A DNA stretch of 64,000 nt from Lutibacter litoralis (GCF_014646675.1 NZ_BMNS01000002.1:186001-250000); one strand, 5' to 3'. Counted from the first letter of the stretch, positions 8,819 to 17,467 are shown. Program-made: numbers and translations. The notes: generated by a model from the sequence alone, not told the origin.

Positions 8819-10411
8819 TTATAACAAACTCAATATTTGAACAACAATTATTAGTAAAACCATTGCAATAGGATATACGGTTGCATAAGCTACAGAAGGT
8901 GCATCTGTATCAACTAAATTATCAATGGCTGCCAATCCTGGTGTACTTGTCATACTTCCGGTTAACGTACCTAACAAGGTAAGCATGTTTAATTTAAAAA
9001 ATGTTCTAGCTACAAAAGTTGTAATTAGCATTGGAATCAAAGTTATTAATATTCCATAGATAAACAACTCCAACCCAAATTCTTGAAAAGTATTTACCAA
9101 GCTAGAACCTGCACTTGTACCAACTGCTGCTAAAAAGAAAAGCAATCCAAACTGACGTAACAATTGGTTTGCAGCACCTGTCATAGTCCACATTATAGGT
9201 CCTGTTTTACCAGTTCTCCCCAAAACAAGAGCTACCAATAAAATCCCACCAGTTAATCCTAAACTAAATGAAAAAGAATCAAAATTAATACTTAATTTTC
9301 CAACTAAAATTCCCAAAATTATTCCAGCGGCAATTGGTAAAAAATCGGTGTTTGAAAGTTTACTTGTATCGTCTCCAAAAATACGACTCACATGTTTCAT
9401 GTTTGTTTTATGGCATACTACAACTAATTTATCTCCAAACTGTAATTTGGTTGAAGGACTAGGAGATATATTAATCCCAGACCTTCTAATACGTGTAATT
9501 GTGGCATGGTAAGTATCTAAAATATTTAATTGCCCTAATGTTTTTTTAACAACATCTTTATTTGTTACCAAAATAGATCGGATGTCAAAATTAGTATCTA
9601 AAGGAATTTCTTGTTGTGTTTCGGAACCTATTAACAATTTAACACGCTCTAAAGCATCATTTGTACCAACTGCTTTAATAATATCTCCTTTATGAAAAAC
9701 AATTTGAGGCTCAGGAACAATTACTATATTCTTATGCATTATTCTTGAAATAACAGCTTTAGTCATGAACCGAATATTTAATTCGCCATATGTTTTTCCA
9801 ATAACATTTTCGTTTTCAACAATAAAGTGTTTTTTAACTATTTCTGGAAACCCTGCTGATAATTCTTTTTTATATCTTTTCTCTTCATCTTTTAAATTTA
9901 CTTTTAAAATACGTGGTAAAAAACTTACAAAAAGTATAACTCCAATTACACCAAAAGGATAACCAATACCATAACCAATAGAAGCCAATGGCGATTCCGT
10001 TGCATCAATTGCAGCTGCCAATCCTGGAGTACTAGTTAAAGCTCCATTTAATAAACCAATAACTAAATTCTTATTGATACCAAAAAAATAAAAGATTACA
10101 AAAGCCATTAAACCCGAACTTGTAATAAGTATTGTTGACAATACTGCCAGTTCACGTCCATTCATTTTAAAAGATTCGAAAAAACTTGGCCCAGCTTGTA
10201 TTCCAATAGTAAAAATAAAAAGTACCAATCCTATATAATGGAAGTCTTTAGGAACCTCTACTCCATAATGCCCAAAAACTAATGCTACAAAAATAACAGC
10301 GGATACATCAAGTGAAATACCTTTAATTTTGATTCGACCAATTATAAAACCAATTACAATAATCAAAAATAATACAAAATAACTGTTATAAAATAATTCC
10401 ATAAGATTCAA
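8819..10411 (-). CDS. AspT/YidE-family putative transporter
   Basis: The 530-residue membrane protein has an N-terminal bundle of about five helices, a central cytoplasmic part with two RCK_C/TrkA-C-type domains (about residues 190-345), and a second helix bundle. The two membrane halves repeat the motif S/T-STPGLAA (GALTSTPGLAAAID and GSMTSTPGLAAID), the hallmark of the AspT/YidE/YbjL duplication. Members include the aspartate:alanine exchanger AspT, but most are uncharacterised, so the substrate cannot be given. It converges with the preceding DUF2807 gene and is not obviously in an operon. Confidence 0.85.
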   Translation of the reverse strand: MNLMELFYNSYFVLFLIIVIGFIIGRIKIKGISLDVSAVIFVALVFGHYGVEVPKDFHYIGLVLFIFTIGIQAGPSFFESFKMNGRELAVLSTILITSSGLMAFVIFYFFGINKNLVIGLLNGALTSTPGLAAAIDATESPLASIGYGIGYPFGVIGVILFVSFLPRILKVNLKDEEKRYKKELSAGFPEIVKKHFIVENENVIGKTYGELNIRFMTKAVISRIMHKNIVIVPEPQIVFHKGDIIKAVGTNDALERVKLLIGSETQQEIPLDTNFDIRSILVTNKDVVKKTLGQLNILDTYHATITRIRRSGINISPSPSTKLQFGDKLVVVCHKTNMKHVSRIFGDDTSKLSNTDFLPIAAGIILGILVGKLSINFDSFSFSLGLTGGILLVALVLGRTGKTGPIMWTMTGAANQLLRQFGLLFFLAAVGTSAGSSLVNTFQEFGLELFIYGILITLIPMLITTFVARTFFKLNMLTLLGTLTGSMTSTPGLAAIDNLVDTDAPSVAYATVYPIAMVLLIIVVQILSLL

Positions 10412-10512
10412 TTTTATAGCACAAAATTAACTACTTATTATAAGTAATACTTTTAATAAACAATTTAATTTACGAAATCGATTGCTATTTAACAATATTG
10501 TCTATAACTAAG

Positions 10513-10550
10513 AAAGGTTGTCTTAAACTTAAAAGTTAAAACAACCTCTT
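10513..10550 (-). terminator. Terminator after trxB
   Basis: AGGTTGT (10515-10521) pairs with ACAACCT (10541-10547) across an AT-rich loop. A short U-rich tail follows on either strand. It lies 20 bp beyond the trxB stop. Confidence 0.6.
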
Positions 10551-10569
10551 TTAAACTTTATACAGAATT

Positions 10570-11517
10570 TTAGTCTAAAGAACCTAAATAACGTTCCGAA
10601 TCTAATGCTGCCATACAGCCTGTTCCTGCAGCTGTAACAGCCTGTCTATATTCTTTATCTTGTACATCACCAGCTGCAAAAACACCTGGTAAATTTGTTT
10701 TTGTAGACTTCCCTTTGGTAATTAAATAACCTGTTTCATCCATATCTAAAATACCTTTAAATATATCTGTATTAGGCTTATGCCCTATGGCTATAAAAAC
10801 TCCTGTTACATCAATTATTTCCTTTTCTCCAGTAATATTGTTTACTGCTCTAACTCCTTCAACTACATTATCACCTAAAACCTCATCAATTTCAGTATTG
10901 AATTTCACTTCAATATTTTTAGTTTTGTCAACTCTATGTTGCATAGCTTTCGATGCTCTCATATAGTCTTTTCTAACTAAAATTGTGACTTTTTTACAAA
11001 TATTAGCTAAATATGTTGCTTCTTCTGCAGCCGTATCACCAGCTCCAACAACAACAACATCTTGTCCTTTGTAAAAGAATCCATCACAAGTTGCGCAAGC
11101 CGAAACACCACCGCCAATTAAACGTTGTTCACTTTCAATACCTAAATATTTAGCAGTTGCCCCGGTAGATATTATAACTGAATTTGCTTCAATTTCAATG
11201 GATTCATCAACAATTACTTTGTGAATTCCTCCAACTTCCTTACTAAATTCAACTTTAGTAACCATTCCAAAACGTACTTCTGTTCCAAAACGCTCTGCTT
11301 GATTTTTAAAATCCTCCATCATTGCTGTTCCATCAGTTCCATTTGGATATCCCGGAAAATTATCAACTTCAGTAGTGGTAGTTAACTGGCCACCCATTTG
11401 CATTCCAGTGTACATTACTGGTTTTAAATCTGCGCGAGCAGCATAAATTGCAGCAGTATAGCCTGCTGGACCAGATCCTATTATTAAGCATTTTATTTTT
11501 TCAATTGTATCAGACAT
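10570..11517 (-). CDS. trxB: Thioredoxin-disulfide reductase
   Basis: The 315-residue flavoprotein passes electrons from NADPH through FAD to thioredoxin. It has the FAD motif GSGPAGYTAAIYAARA near residue 14, the redox pair in ACATCDG (Cys141, Cys144), the NADPH-binding VVGAGDTAAEEA, and the C-terminal FAD motif GVFAAGDVQD. Length and order match the low-molecular-weight bacterial enzyme. Candidate partners in the window are TrxA at 21831-22148 and, less likely, the cysteine-poor protein encoded divergently at 11684. Confidence 0.97.
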   Translation of the reverse strand: MSDTIEKIKCLIIGSGPAGYTAAIYAARADLKPVMYTGMQMGGQLTTTTEVDNFPGYPNGTDGTAMMEDFKNQAERFGTEVRFGMVTKVEFSKEVGGIHKVIVDESIEIEANSVIISTGATAKYLGIESEQRLIGGGVSACATCDGFFYKGQDVVVVGAGDTAAEEATYLANICKKVTILVRKDYMRASKAMQHRVDKTKNIEVKFNTEIDEVLGDNVVEGVRAVNNITGEKEIIDVTGVFIAIGHKPNTDIFKGILDMDETGYLITKGKSTKTNLPGVFAAGDVQDKEYRQAVTAAGTGCMAALDSERYLGSLD

Positions 11518-11683
11518 TGTAATGTTATTTTATTTTAATTAAGCAAATTTATGGCATTATTATTAATAATAAACACCATTGTTTATAATTTTTAATAATG
11601 AAAACATAATTATAATTAATAAGTCGATGGAAATCAATTTACCCCCTATATTTGTATAAAAAACATCACACTTATTAAAAAAT

Positions 11684-12022
11684 ATGAGAACAAATAACAT
11701 TTACAATTCAATTGAAGATTTTTATACATTTTTAGAATCTAATAGCGCTGTTCTTGTATATTTTTCAACAACTTCTTGCAGTGTTGGCGAAGCTCTTGAA
11801 CCAAAAGTTGAAAGTTTATTAGCAGATTCATTTCCTAAAATTAAATTAATTTCAGCTGATTTAAATAACAATGCAAAAATAGCTACACACTTTAATGCAT
11901 TTGTAGAGCCTACAATTCTCATCTTTTTTGAAGGAAAGGAAACCATTAGAAGAAGCAGGAATATTAGCATTTTTGAGTTGGAAGAAGCAATTAAAAGACC
12001 TTATCAACTTATTTTTGAATAA
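11684..12022 (+). CDS. Thioredoxin-fold protein lacking the CXXC motif
   Basis: The 112-residue protein has the thioredoxin layout: strand AVLVYFST, active-site position, helix, then the cis-proline strand VEPTILIFFEGKE. Where thioredoxins have WCGPC it reads TTSCSVGE, leaving the single Cys32. It therefore cannot do a normal two-cysteine exchange. It might bind partners, use a monothiol mechanism or be a scaffold. It is divergent from trxB, and TATATTTG at 11647-11654 is a plausible -7 element. tRNA-Pro lies downstream. Confidence 0.8.
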   Translation: MRTNNIYNSIEDFYTFLESNSAVLVYFSTTSCSVGEALEPKVESLLADSFPKIKLISADLNNNAKIATHFNAFVEPTILIFFEGKETIRRSRNISIFELEEAIKRPYQLIFE

Positions 12023-12026
12023 AACC

Positions 12027-12056
12027 TTGTAGAATATATTATTAGTTTTATATTTG
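12027..12056 (+). promoter_or_regulatory. Promoter for tRNA-Pro
   Basis: TTG at 12027-12029, a 19-base spacer, and TATATTTG at 12049-12056 fit the Bacteroidota promoter. The next transcribed feature is tRNA-Pro about 105 bp on. Confidence 0.6.
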
Positions 12057-12164
12057 CAGTCCAAAATTATTTGGTGTAAGGCACAGTTAAAAGTGCATTT
12101 ATAAATTACAATCAAATAATTTGAGTAAAAAAGTAGTTTTTTTATTTCAACTTCTTTTAAAACT

Positions 12165-12239
12165 CGGGGTGTAGCGTAGCCCGGTTATCGCGCCACGTTT
12201 GGGACGTGGAGGCCGCAGGTTCGAATCCTGCCACCCCGA
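12165..12239 (+). tRNA. tRNA-Pro (UGG)
   Basis: The acceptor arm CGGGGTG pairs with CACCCCG. The anticodon arm CCACG-TTTGGGA-CGTGG gives anticodon UGG, and the T arm GCAGG-TTCGAAT-CCTGC is standard. No CCA is encoded. Confidence 0.95.
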
Positions 12240-12262
12240 CGAACCTAGTAATAGGTCAAATC

Positions 12263-12300
12263 AAAACACTGTTAATCACATGATTATCAGTGTTTTTTTG
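12263..12300 (+). terminator. Terminator after tRNA-Pro
   Basis: AAAACACTG pairs with CAGTGTTTT, with an inner TTAATCA/TGATTAT stem. T7 follows. Confidence 0.85.
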
Positions 12301-12520
12301 TTTTTACACATTCTATTTGATCTCAAATAAAAGCATCTAAACTCATTGGAATTACTGCATTTTAGCGTTTAGTTATTTATTGAAACAGTAATATATCGGC
12401 AAAAATTGAATAAAAAAAATTATGAATACTATAAAAATAAGAAAGTGCTATTTTTTTTATTTTATATTAGAAAATACTTGCACATATAAAATAAATTAAA
12501 TTAATTTGCACCCGTTAAAA

Positions 12521-12594
12521 GCCGATGTAGCTCAGCTGGCTAGAGCAGCTGATTTGTAATCAGCAGGTCGTGGGTTCGAGTCCCTCCATCGGCT
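12521..12594 (+). tRNA. tRNA-Thr (UGU)
   Basis: The acceptor arm GCCGATG pairs with CATCGGC. The anticodon arm GCTGA-TTTGTAA-TCAGC gives anticodon UGU. A TTAATTTG variant -7 element lies 20 bp upstream. Confidence 0.95.
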
Positions 12595-12607
12595 CAAAAA
12601 AAATAAG

Positions 12608-12645
12608 AAAGTCGTCTTAAAAGTAATTTTTAGACGACTTTTTTT
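12608..12645 (+). terminator. Terminator after tRNA-Thr
   Basis: AAAGTCGTCTTAAAA pairs with TTTTTAGACGACTTT, followed by T-rich DNA. Confidence 0.85.
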
Positions 12646-12749
12646 GGTTGATTGATGATGTTGAAAATCAATATGTTTATAACCCTTTAAACAGCAAATA
12701 ACTTTTTCGCCATGTACCTCATTATTTTTTTATATAGTTAACCTATTTT

Positions 12750-13300
12750 TTAACACCCAACTGGTAATGCCAAAGACTTTGATGTAAAAAAACTACAGTT
12801 AGAAATTTTGTAGATTCTATTAGCTTTATTATAATCTACATATTTCCCTTCTTGATATAAAAAATTAGCATCTAAAACAATAAAATGATAATAATGATAA
12901 TTATTAAAATCATAAAAATAATATGTTTTTGGCTTCCCCAGAAATCTAACATTTCTTGCTTAGAATGTTTATCCATATAGATTTCCTAAAACATGATATT
13001 TTCGACCTTCAAAACTTTTCCAAATATTTAAAAACGCTCTATTCTTTCCTTCTGCCATACAGAAATCACCAAGCTGAATTATAAAATCAACTTTTCTTTC
13101 ATTCGCTTTATTTATAAAAGTTTCTAATCTTTCATCAACACCTGGTATTAATTCTTTATGCACATCTGTTACAATTCCAAATGTAAGTTTTTCATTTTTT
13201 TCTCCCCATCAATAGTTTGTGTATAGGATAATAATGTTAGTGGAATTATTGCTACAGCTGCCCCAGTTACAATTTGTTGAATAAACTTTCTTCGTTTCAT
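12750..13300 (-). pseudogene. Decayed secreted metallophosphoesterase
   Basis: Reading from the ATG at 13300 gives a Tat/Sec-like start, MKRRKFIQQIVTGAAVAIIP. At a run of seven A (13194-13200) the frame breaks. One extra A would join it to FGIVTDVHKELIP, whose DxH motif is metallophosphoesterase-like. The next frame runs through IIQLGDFC (the GD motif) to HVLGN, where the expected GNHD is lost. The neighbouring frame then gives MDKHSKQEMLDFWG, and a third step gives TYYFYDFNNYH...FIVLDANF before a stop. At least three frame changes and a missing C-terminal part mean no working enzyme. Only the 13163-12969 piece remains open. Confidence 0.8.
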
Positions 13301-13431
13301 AATTTTCCTTTATTAATAAATATAATTCATTAGAAAATCATCTTCTAAACAAACATTTGATTTAACATCAATAAACAAATATCCATATAAAATTCATTTT
13401 TTTACTCAAGACTTTACATAACTAATCTGAA

Positions 13432-14229
13432 TTATTTTGTGAGTAATTCCAAAGTTACCAAATATGCGCAATGATCTGAAGCTATTATATCTTGAATGAC
13501 TTCAGTTTTTATCACCCTCCATCTATTTGTAGGATAAAACATTATATAATCTATTTTTTTAGATGGGTTAGAGGATGGATAAGTGTACTTAACATTTTTT
13601 TTATCATAAGATGGTTTCCATAACTTTTCTAAAATTTTTATTGTTTTACTATCTGGTATTGCATTCAAATCTCCTGCTAAGATTGTAGGATATTTATTAT
13701 TAGAAAATACTTCATTTACTTTTTTTACTTGTGCTATTCTATCTGTTTCATCTTGCAAATGATCCAAATGTGTTGCTACAAAAGACATTGTATCTCCTGA
13801 TTTTAAAACTGTAGCTACTTCCAAAGCAGCTCTTGGTTCATTTCCTTTACTATAAGGTAAGTCTACATTTCTAGTTGATAAAAAGCTGTACTTAGATAAT
13901 ACTCCTTCACCATATTCTCCTCCATCAAAGCTCATAGCTCTAGCAAAAATTGGAGCCATTTTAGTTCTCCATCCCAATTCGGTAACTAAATCATATTGTT
14001 TTGCTCTTTTAGTCTTAAAGTCTACTTCCTGTAATGCTACAAAATCGGCATCAGATTTTTTAATAACATTTGCTAAAACATCCAAATTAAAATCTCCTTT
14101 GGTAGTTGCTCCATGAAGAATATTAAAGGTTAGTACTTTAACAATTCTTTTTTTACTTTTGTTTGTTTGGCCATAAATAGATCCACAAATGGATATTATC
14201 GCTACTAAAATGACTATTTTTAATCTCAT
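13432..14229 (-). CDS. Secreted endonuclease/exonuclease/phosphatase-fold hydrolase
   Basis: The 265-residue protein starts with a signal peptide (hydrophobic residues 4-18, ending YGQ). It carries the EEP superfamily motifs in order: LTFNILHG (metal-binding Asn), VALQEVD (Glu), FVATHLDHL (catalytic His region), LAGDLNAIPDS (Asp/Asn), IDYIMFY, and the terminal ASDHCAYLV (Asp-His). The family includes DNases, sphingomyelinases and phosphoinositide phosphatases, so the substrate is open; export suggests an extracellular or periplasmic phosphodiester. It lies between a pseudogene and an IS scrap but is itself intact. Confidence 0.85.
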   Translation of the reverse strand: MRLKIVILVAIISICGSIYGQTNKSKKRIVKVLTFNILHGATTKGDFNLDVLANVIKKSDADFVALQEVDFKTKRAKQYDLVTELGWRTKMAPIFARAMSFDGGEYGEGVLSKYSFLSTRNVDLPYSKGNEPRAALEVATVLKSGDTMSFVATHLDHLQDETDRIAQVKKVNEVFSNNKYPTILAGDLNAIPDSKTIKILEKLWKPSYDKKNVKYTYPSSNPSKKIDYIMFYPTNRWRVIKTEVIQDIIASDHCAYLVTLELLTK

Positions 14230-14458
14230 ATAAATTATACTTAGAATTAATTTTAACTATACAATAAATTTAAAATACGTCTAACACGTTTTCATAAACT
14301 CTTGCGTAATAAAGAATACCTAAAATCTGATGGGTGAGTGAGTAACATCAATACAACTATCATCTGATAATCCAATTTCTTTTTTTAAAAGTAACTAAAA
14401 TAAACCTTCTTAAAGTCAAGGGATTTCATTTTTTTATAAACTTCCTCATTTATTTTAT

Positions 14459-14557
14459 TTAGCTATAATACTTGTGTTTATAAACCCATTCTGTTTTTAA
14501 GTTTTTAAAGAAGGTTTCTGCTGCTGCATTATCCAAACAATTCCCCTTTATACTCAT
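14459..14557 (-). pseudogene. IS3-family transposase remnant
   Basis: Read on the minus strand from the ATG at 14557, [20 protein letters not shown] and KTEWVY match the segment of IS3-type OrfB around its catalytic Glu (MSRKGNCxDNAxAESFFKTLKTE). An in-frame TAA sits just before this Met, and another stop follows 32 codons later. Only about 100 bp survive. I could not recognise terminal inverted repeats, and 14230-14458 holds nothing else identifiable. Confidence 0.75.
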
Positions 14558-14590
14558 AGATTATATCACTAGACCTAAATTTATTGCATA

Positions 14591-14620
14591 AAAAAAGCAT
14601 CTCAAATGAGATGCTTTTTT
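14591..14620. terminator. Terminator, probably once serving tRNA-Asp
   Basis: AAAAAAGCATCTC-AAAT-GAGATGCTTTTTT is a perfect short hairpin that can work on both strands. It lies directly beside the attL core. Before the element inserted, it would have lain just after the 3' end of the minus-strand tRNA-Asp. Confidence 0.8.
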
Positions 14621-14640
14621 CGGTCTGGACGGGACTTGAA
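14621..14640. other. Left attachment site (attL core)
   Basis: A copy of the tRNA-Asp 3' end, including CGGTCTGGACGGGACT identical to 20677-20692, with one T/C difference after it. It has no associated tRNA body, so it is an att duplication and not a gene. Confidence 0.9.
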
Positions 14641-14772
14641 ACTATCTATTTTACGCAATTATAAAAACCCCTAAAAACCTACACAATCCCTACAAAATCA
14701 ATTAAACCCTTATTTTATAATACTTAAGAGGTATTTAATAAAATAGAATGAAATCTAAATAAATGGAAATTT

Positions 14773-14792
14773 ACCGTACAAATACCGTACAA
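14773..14792 (+). repeat. Paired 11-bp repeats, left end (candidate integrase arm sites)
   Basis: ACCGTACAA occurs at 14773-14781 and 14784-14792, one helical turn apart. The same pair recurs at the right end in the same orientation. These sites cover the expected -20 to -40 region of the integrase promoter, whose -7 element TACATTTG is at 14799-14806. They may both position the integrase and regulate its gene. Confidence 0.75.
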
Positions 14793-14827
14793 TTTTATTA
14801 CATTTGTATTCTTCAAATGTTCTAAAT

Positions 14828-16171
14828 ATGGCTACAATCAATTTTTTATACCGTTCAACTAAGGAAAAAGCACCCTTAACACTTCGATTATTATTTCGAC
14901 ATAATGAAGACGATTTTGTATTTGCTACTAAAACAAAATACGAAATAGAAAAAGACTACTGGGAAAATGACCATTTCAAAAATAGACGAGATGCAACAAT
15001 CCAAAATAAACAAGTTGAGGTTAATAACGATTTAAAAAAAATTGAAAACTTCATACTTACTAAATTCAATGAAACCAAAATTTCAAGGGTAAATAAAAAA
15101 TGGCTTGATGAACAAATGGAACTTTTCTACAACCCAAAAAAAGAAAATCAAAAAAGTGAGTCAGTTACCGATGCAATACAAAATATTATTGATAACGCAC
15201 ATTTAAGAGATAATGGAAAAGGTGGCATAGGTTTAAGCCAATGCAGAATTAACGCATACAACAGACTTTTAGAACTTTTCAATAAGTTTCAAGGCAAAAA
15301 CCAATACAAGGTTAAGGAACTAAATAAAAAAGTATTTGAAGATTTTAAAAAATGGTTATTCAATAAACAAAACTATTCAAGTACATACGCATTTAAAAAA
15401 TTATCCGACTTAAAAGGAGTTTGTAAAGATGCAAGATCAAACGGAATAGAAACTTCAACAGAATTAACAGATATTAAAACAAAGCAACTTACAGCCTATG
15501 ACAATGATATGGACGTTATATTTTTAAGCACCGCAGAAATAGAAAAAATTGAAAAAGTAATACTTCTAAAGGGTGCACATATAAACGCTCGTAAATGGCT
15601 TATTTTGGCGTGTTATACTGGACAACGTGGAGGTGATTTAATCAAAATAACTGAAAGTAATTTCAAAAAAACTAAGAACAAAGAATGTATTGAATTAACA
15701 CAACAAAAAACTAATACAAAGGTTGAAATTCCAATACTACCAAAAGTTAGAGAAATATATAATACTGGCTTACCTTACAAAGTTTCTACACAAAAACTAA
15801 ATAAATATTTTAAAGAGATTGGCAAACTTGCAGAAATAAACACCCCAACAATGGGACGTATTATCGAAGCAAATGAAGACACTAAAATAAAAAAGAAAAG
15901 AGGTATAAAAAAAGTACGCCCTAAATATGCTTACATAAGCACTCATATAGGAAGACGGTCATTTGCATCAAATCATTATGGCAAACTACCAACGCCAATA
16001 ATAATGAAAGTTACAGGACACAGCAAAGAAAGCACCTTTTTAACCTACATTAACCAGTCAGACGATAGTCATATTGACGCATTTTTGGAATATTACAAAA
16101 AGGAGGAACTAAAAGAGAAAAAAGAAACTAATTTAAAAGTAGTTAGCAAAAAAGCATCTAATAATAATTAA
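14828..16171 (+). CDS. int: Tyrosine recombinase/integrase of the element
   Basis: The protein integrates and excises the element at tRNA-Asp. I choose the ATG at 14828 (MATINFLYRST), the usual opening for this flavobacterial family, over an upstream TTG frame; length is 447 residues. An N-terminal arm-binding region (about 1-100) and a SAM-like core-binding domain (about 110-210) precede the catalytic domain. Catalytic residues are visible: Arg267 in TGQRGGDL, His373 and Arg376 in STHIGRRSF, His398 in TGHSKE, and nucleophile Tyr407 in FLTYIN. It is adjacent to attL, with TACATTTG 22 bp before the start. A tail rich in Lys and Glu ends the protein. Confidence 0.95.
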   Translation: MATINFLYRSTKEKAPLTLRLLFRHNEDDFVFATKTKYEIEKDYWENDHFKNRRDATIQNKQVEVNNDLKKIENFILTKFNETKISRVNKKWLDEQMELFYNPKKENQKSESVTDAIQNIIDNAHLRDNGKGGIGLSQCRINAYNRLLELFNKFQGKNQYKVKELNKKVFEDFKKWLFNKQNYSSTYAFKKLSDLKGVCKDARSNGIETSTELTDIKTKQLTAYDNDMDVIFLSTAEIEKIEKVILLKGAHINARKWLILACYTGQRGGDLIKITESNFKKTKNKECIELTQQKTNTKVEIPILPKVREIYNTGLPYKVSTQKLNKYFKEIGKLAEINTPTMGRIIEANEDTKIKKKRGIKKVRPKYAYISTHIGRRSFASNHYGKLPTPIIMKVTGHSKESTFLTYINQSDDSHIDAFLEYYKKEELKEKKETNLKVVSKKASNNN

Positions 16172-16185
16172 ACATAAAACATACA

Positions 16186-16509
16186 ATGGCACTAAAAGAC
16201 AGAATGATAAAAATAATTAATGAAAATTGCGGAAAAGAAAAACTTATTAATGTGTTGGATAAATATTCTAAATTAGTTAGTAGAGAACATTCACAAAATT
16301 ATTCAGTGTTAATTTTGACTATAAGTCTACTAGAAAATTTTAATATGGAATATGAAACCGTTAATCGCAGAAATTCTTATTTAGAATATTTAAACTCCTT
16401 AAAATCAACTAATGAAATATTTAAAAATGATGTTTTAGAAATGGTTATTGAATTAATCCAGTATAACCTAAATTACACAAGCAATATTCGGTATTTGCAA
16501 CCATCTTAA
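16186..16509 (+). CDS. Hypothetical protein, element-encoded
   Basis: A 107-residue, largely helical protein with no motif I recognise. It starts 15 bp after the integrase stop and reads in the same direction, so it is probably co-transcribed with int. No signal peptide or membrane segment is seen. An RDF role is conceivable from position alone, but the HTH protein at 17185 fits that better. Confidence 0.6.
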   Translation: MALKDRMIKIINENCGKEKLINVLDKYSKLVSREHSQNYSVLILTISLLENFNMEYETVNRRNSYLEYLNSLKSTNEIFKNDVLEMVIELIQYNLNYTSNIRYLQPS

Positions 16510-16560
16510 TACTTCTAAGAGGGTTTTGTATATTTACATAGGCAACGTAAAAAAGTTCAA

Positions 16561-17106
16561 ATGAAACAGATAGATATTAAAGCACATTATTATGATTTAT
16601 TAGACGATTATTTAAAAGATTATCCTAATAGCAATGAGAAAGAATTTATTAAAAATGAGATTGACTTTTATGAGGACTTCGTAAAGGAATTTGAAGAAAT
16701 GCCATTTGAGAAACTTTATGATAATGAATACAGTAAAGAAAAACAATTAATAGAATACAAAAAATACCTGAACTACTTTAAGGACAAGTTAAGAACACTG
16801 CATAAAAGCGAAACACTTGTTAATGATGTCAACAAAATTACCGATAATAATATATTACAATGGTACGGGAGTAAATCTGAATTAATTGAATTAACAAAAG
16901 CCTTAATTGAAAATGGAAATTTAAAAGGAAAGCAGGAGGATATATTTAATACAATTCAGAAAATCTTTAATATTAAATTAAACAATATAGATCAGGCAAT
17001 CACGAAATTTAATTCAAGAAATCAAGAAAACGAAACTAAATTTTTAGACTCTTTAAAAAGTTCACTATCTAAATACATTAAGACTAAATTAGAAAAAAAC
17101 CGTTAG
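16561..17106 (+). CDS. RteC-like protein
   Basis: The 181-residue protein has an acidic helical N-terminal part. The C-terminal domain (about residues 99-175) reads LQWYGSKSELIELTKALIENG, then a segment around FNTIQKIFNIKL, then TKFLDSLKSSL. This order (W-x-GSK, AL-x-x-x-G, F-x-x-x-FNI, KFLD-x-LK) is that of the RteC family. RteC is known from Bacteroides CTnDOT, where it activates excision genes. The N-terminal part is shorter than in RteC proper. Here it likely regulates excision or the HTH gene downstream. The family call rests on motif spacing. Confidence 0.7.
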   Translation: MKQIDIKAHYYDLLDDYLKDYPNSNEKEFIKNEIDFYEDFVKEFEEMPFEKLYDNEYSKEKQLIEYKKYLNYFKDKLRTLHKSETLVNDVNKITDNNILQWYGSKSELIELTKALIENGNLKGKQEDIFNTIQKIFNIKLNNIDQAITKFNSRNQENETKFLDSLKSSLSKYIKTKLEKNR

Positions 17107-17158
17107 TTAGTTAAAAGTTAGTAATCTTTAAATACACTTAAAGCATTGCAATTTAGCC

Positions 17159-17178
17159 GAATATAATTTAAAATATTC
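17159..17178. promoter_or_regulatory. Inverted repeat upstream of the HTH gene
   Basis: GAATAT and ATATTC are separated by eight A/T bases and lie 6 bp before the ATG at 17185. This is a plausible operator for autoregulation, though AT-rich palindromes are common in this DNA. Confidence 0.35.
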
Positions 17179-17184
17179 AGCAAA

Positions 17185-17463
17185 ATGCCAACAGTACAAT
17201 TCATCCAAGTAACACCAGAGCAACTACAAAATGCTATTATTGAAGGTGTAAAAATTCAATTAGAAGAACTTAAAAAGAATTTTGAACCAAAGACACCAAT
17301 AGAGTATCTAGGAAGGCAAGAAACTGCAGACCTCTTAAAGGTCGATGTGAGTTCAATTCATAATTGGACTAAAAGAGGAATACTTCAATCTTACGGAATT
17401 TCGGGTCGTGTTTATTACAAACGTTCTGAAATTGAAAAAGCAATTGTTAAACTAAAAAAGTAA
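17185..17463 (+). CDS. Helix-turn-helix protein, excisionase-like
   Basis: The 92-residue protein has a coiled N-terminal part and a winged-HTH of the MerR/excisionase type at residues 41-90. Typical features are YLGRQETADLLKVDVSSIHNW (helix-turn-helix) and GRVYYKRSEIEKAI (wing and final helix). Proteins of this kind in tRNA-integrated elements serve as recombination directionality factors or repressors. Start chosen at the ATG after GCAAA; the next gene follows 4 bp after the stop. Likely function: excision control, inferred from fold and company. Confidence 0.8.
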   Translation: MPTVQFIQVTPEQLQNAIIEGVKIQLEELKKNFEPKTPIEYLGRQETADLLKVDVSSIHNWTKRGILQSYGISGRVYYKRSEIEKAIVKLKK

Positions 17464-17467
17464 GACA

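Noticed and set aside
12969-13163. 64-residue frame as a functional gene
   Set aside because: It is the central piece of a frameshifted metallophosphoesterase, lacking export signal and most of the metal site.
14621-14640. Possible second tRNA-Asp gene
   Set aside because: Only the last 20 bases of a tRNA are present; it is an att duplication.
14804-14827. TTG start for the integrase
   Set aside because: The following ATG gives the usual family N-terminus and lies at a sensible distance from the -7 element.
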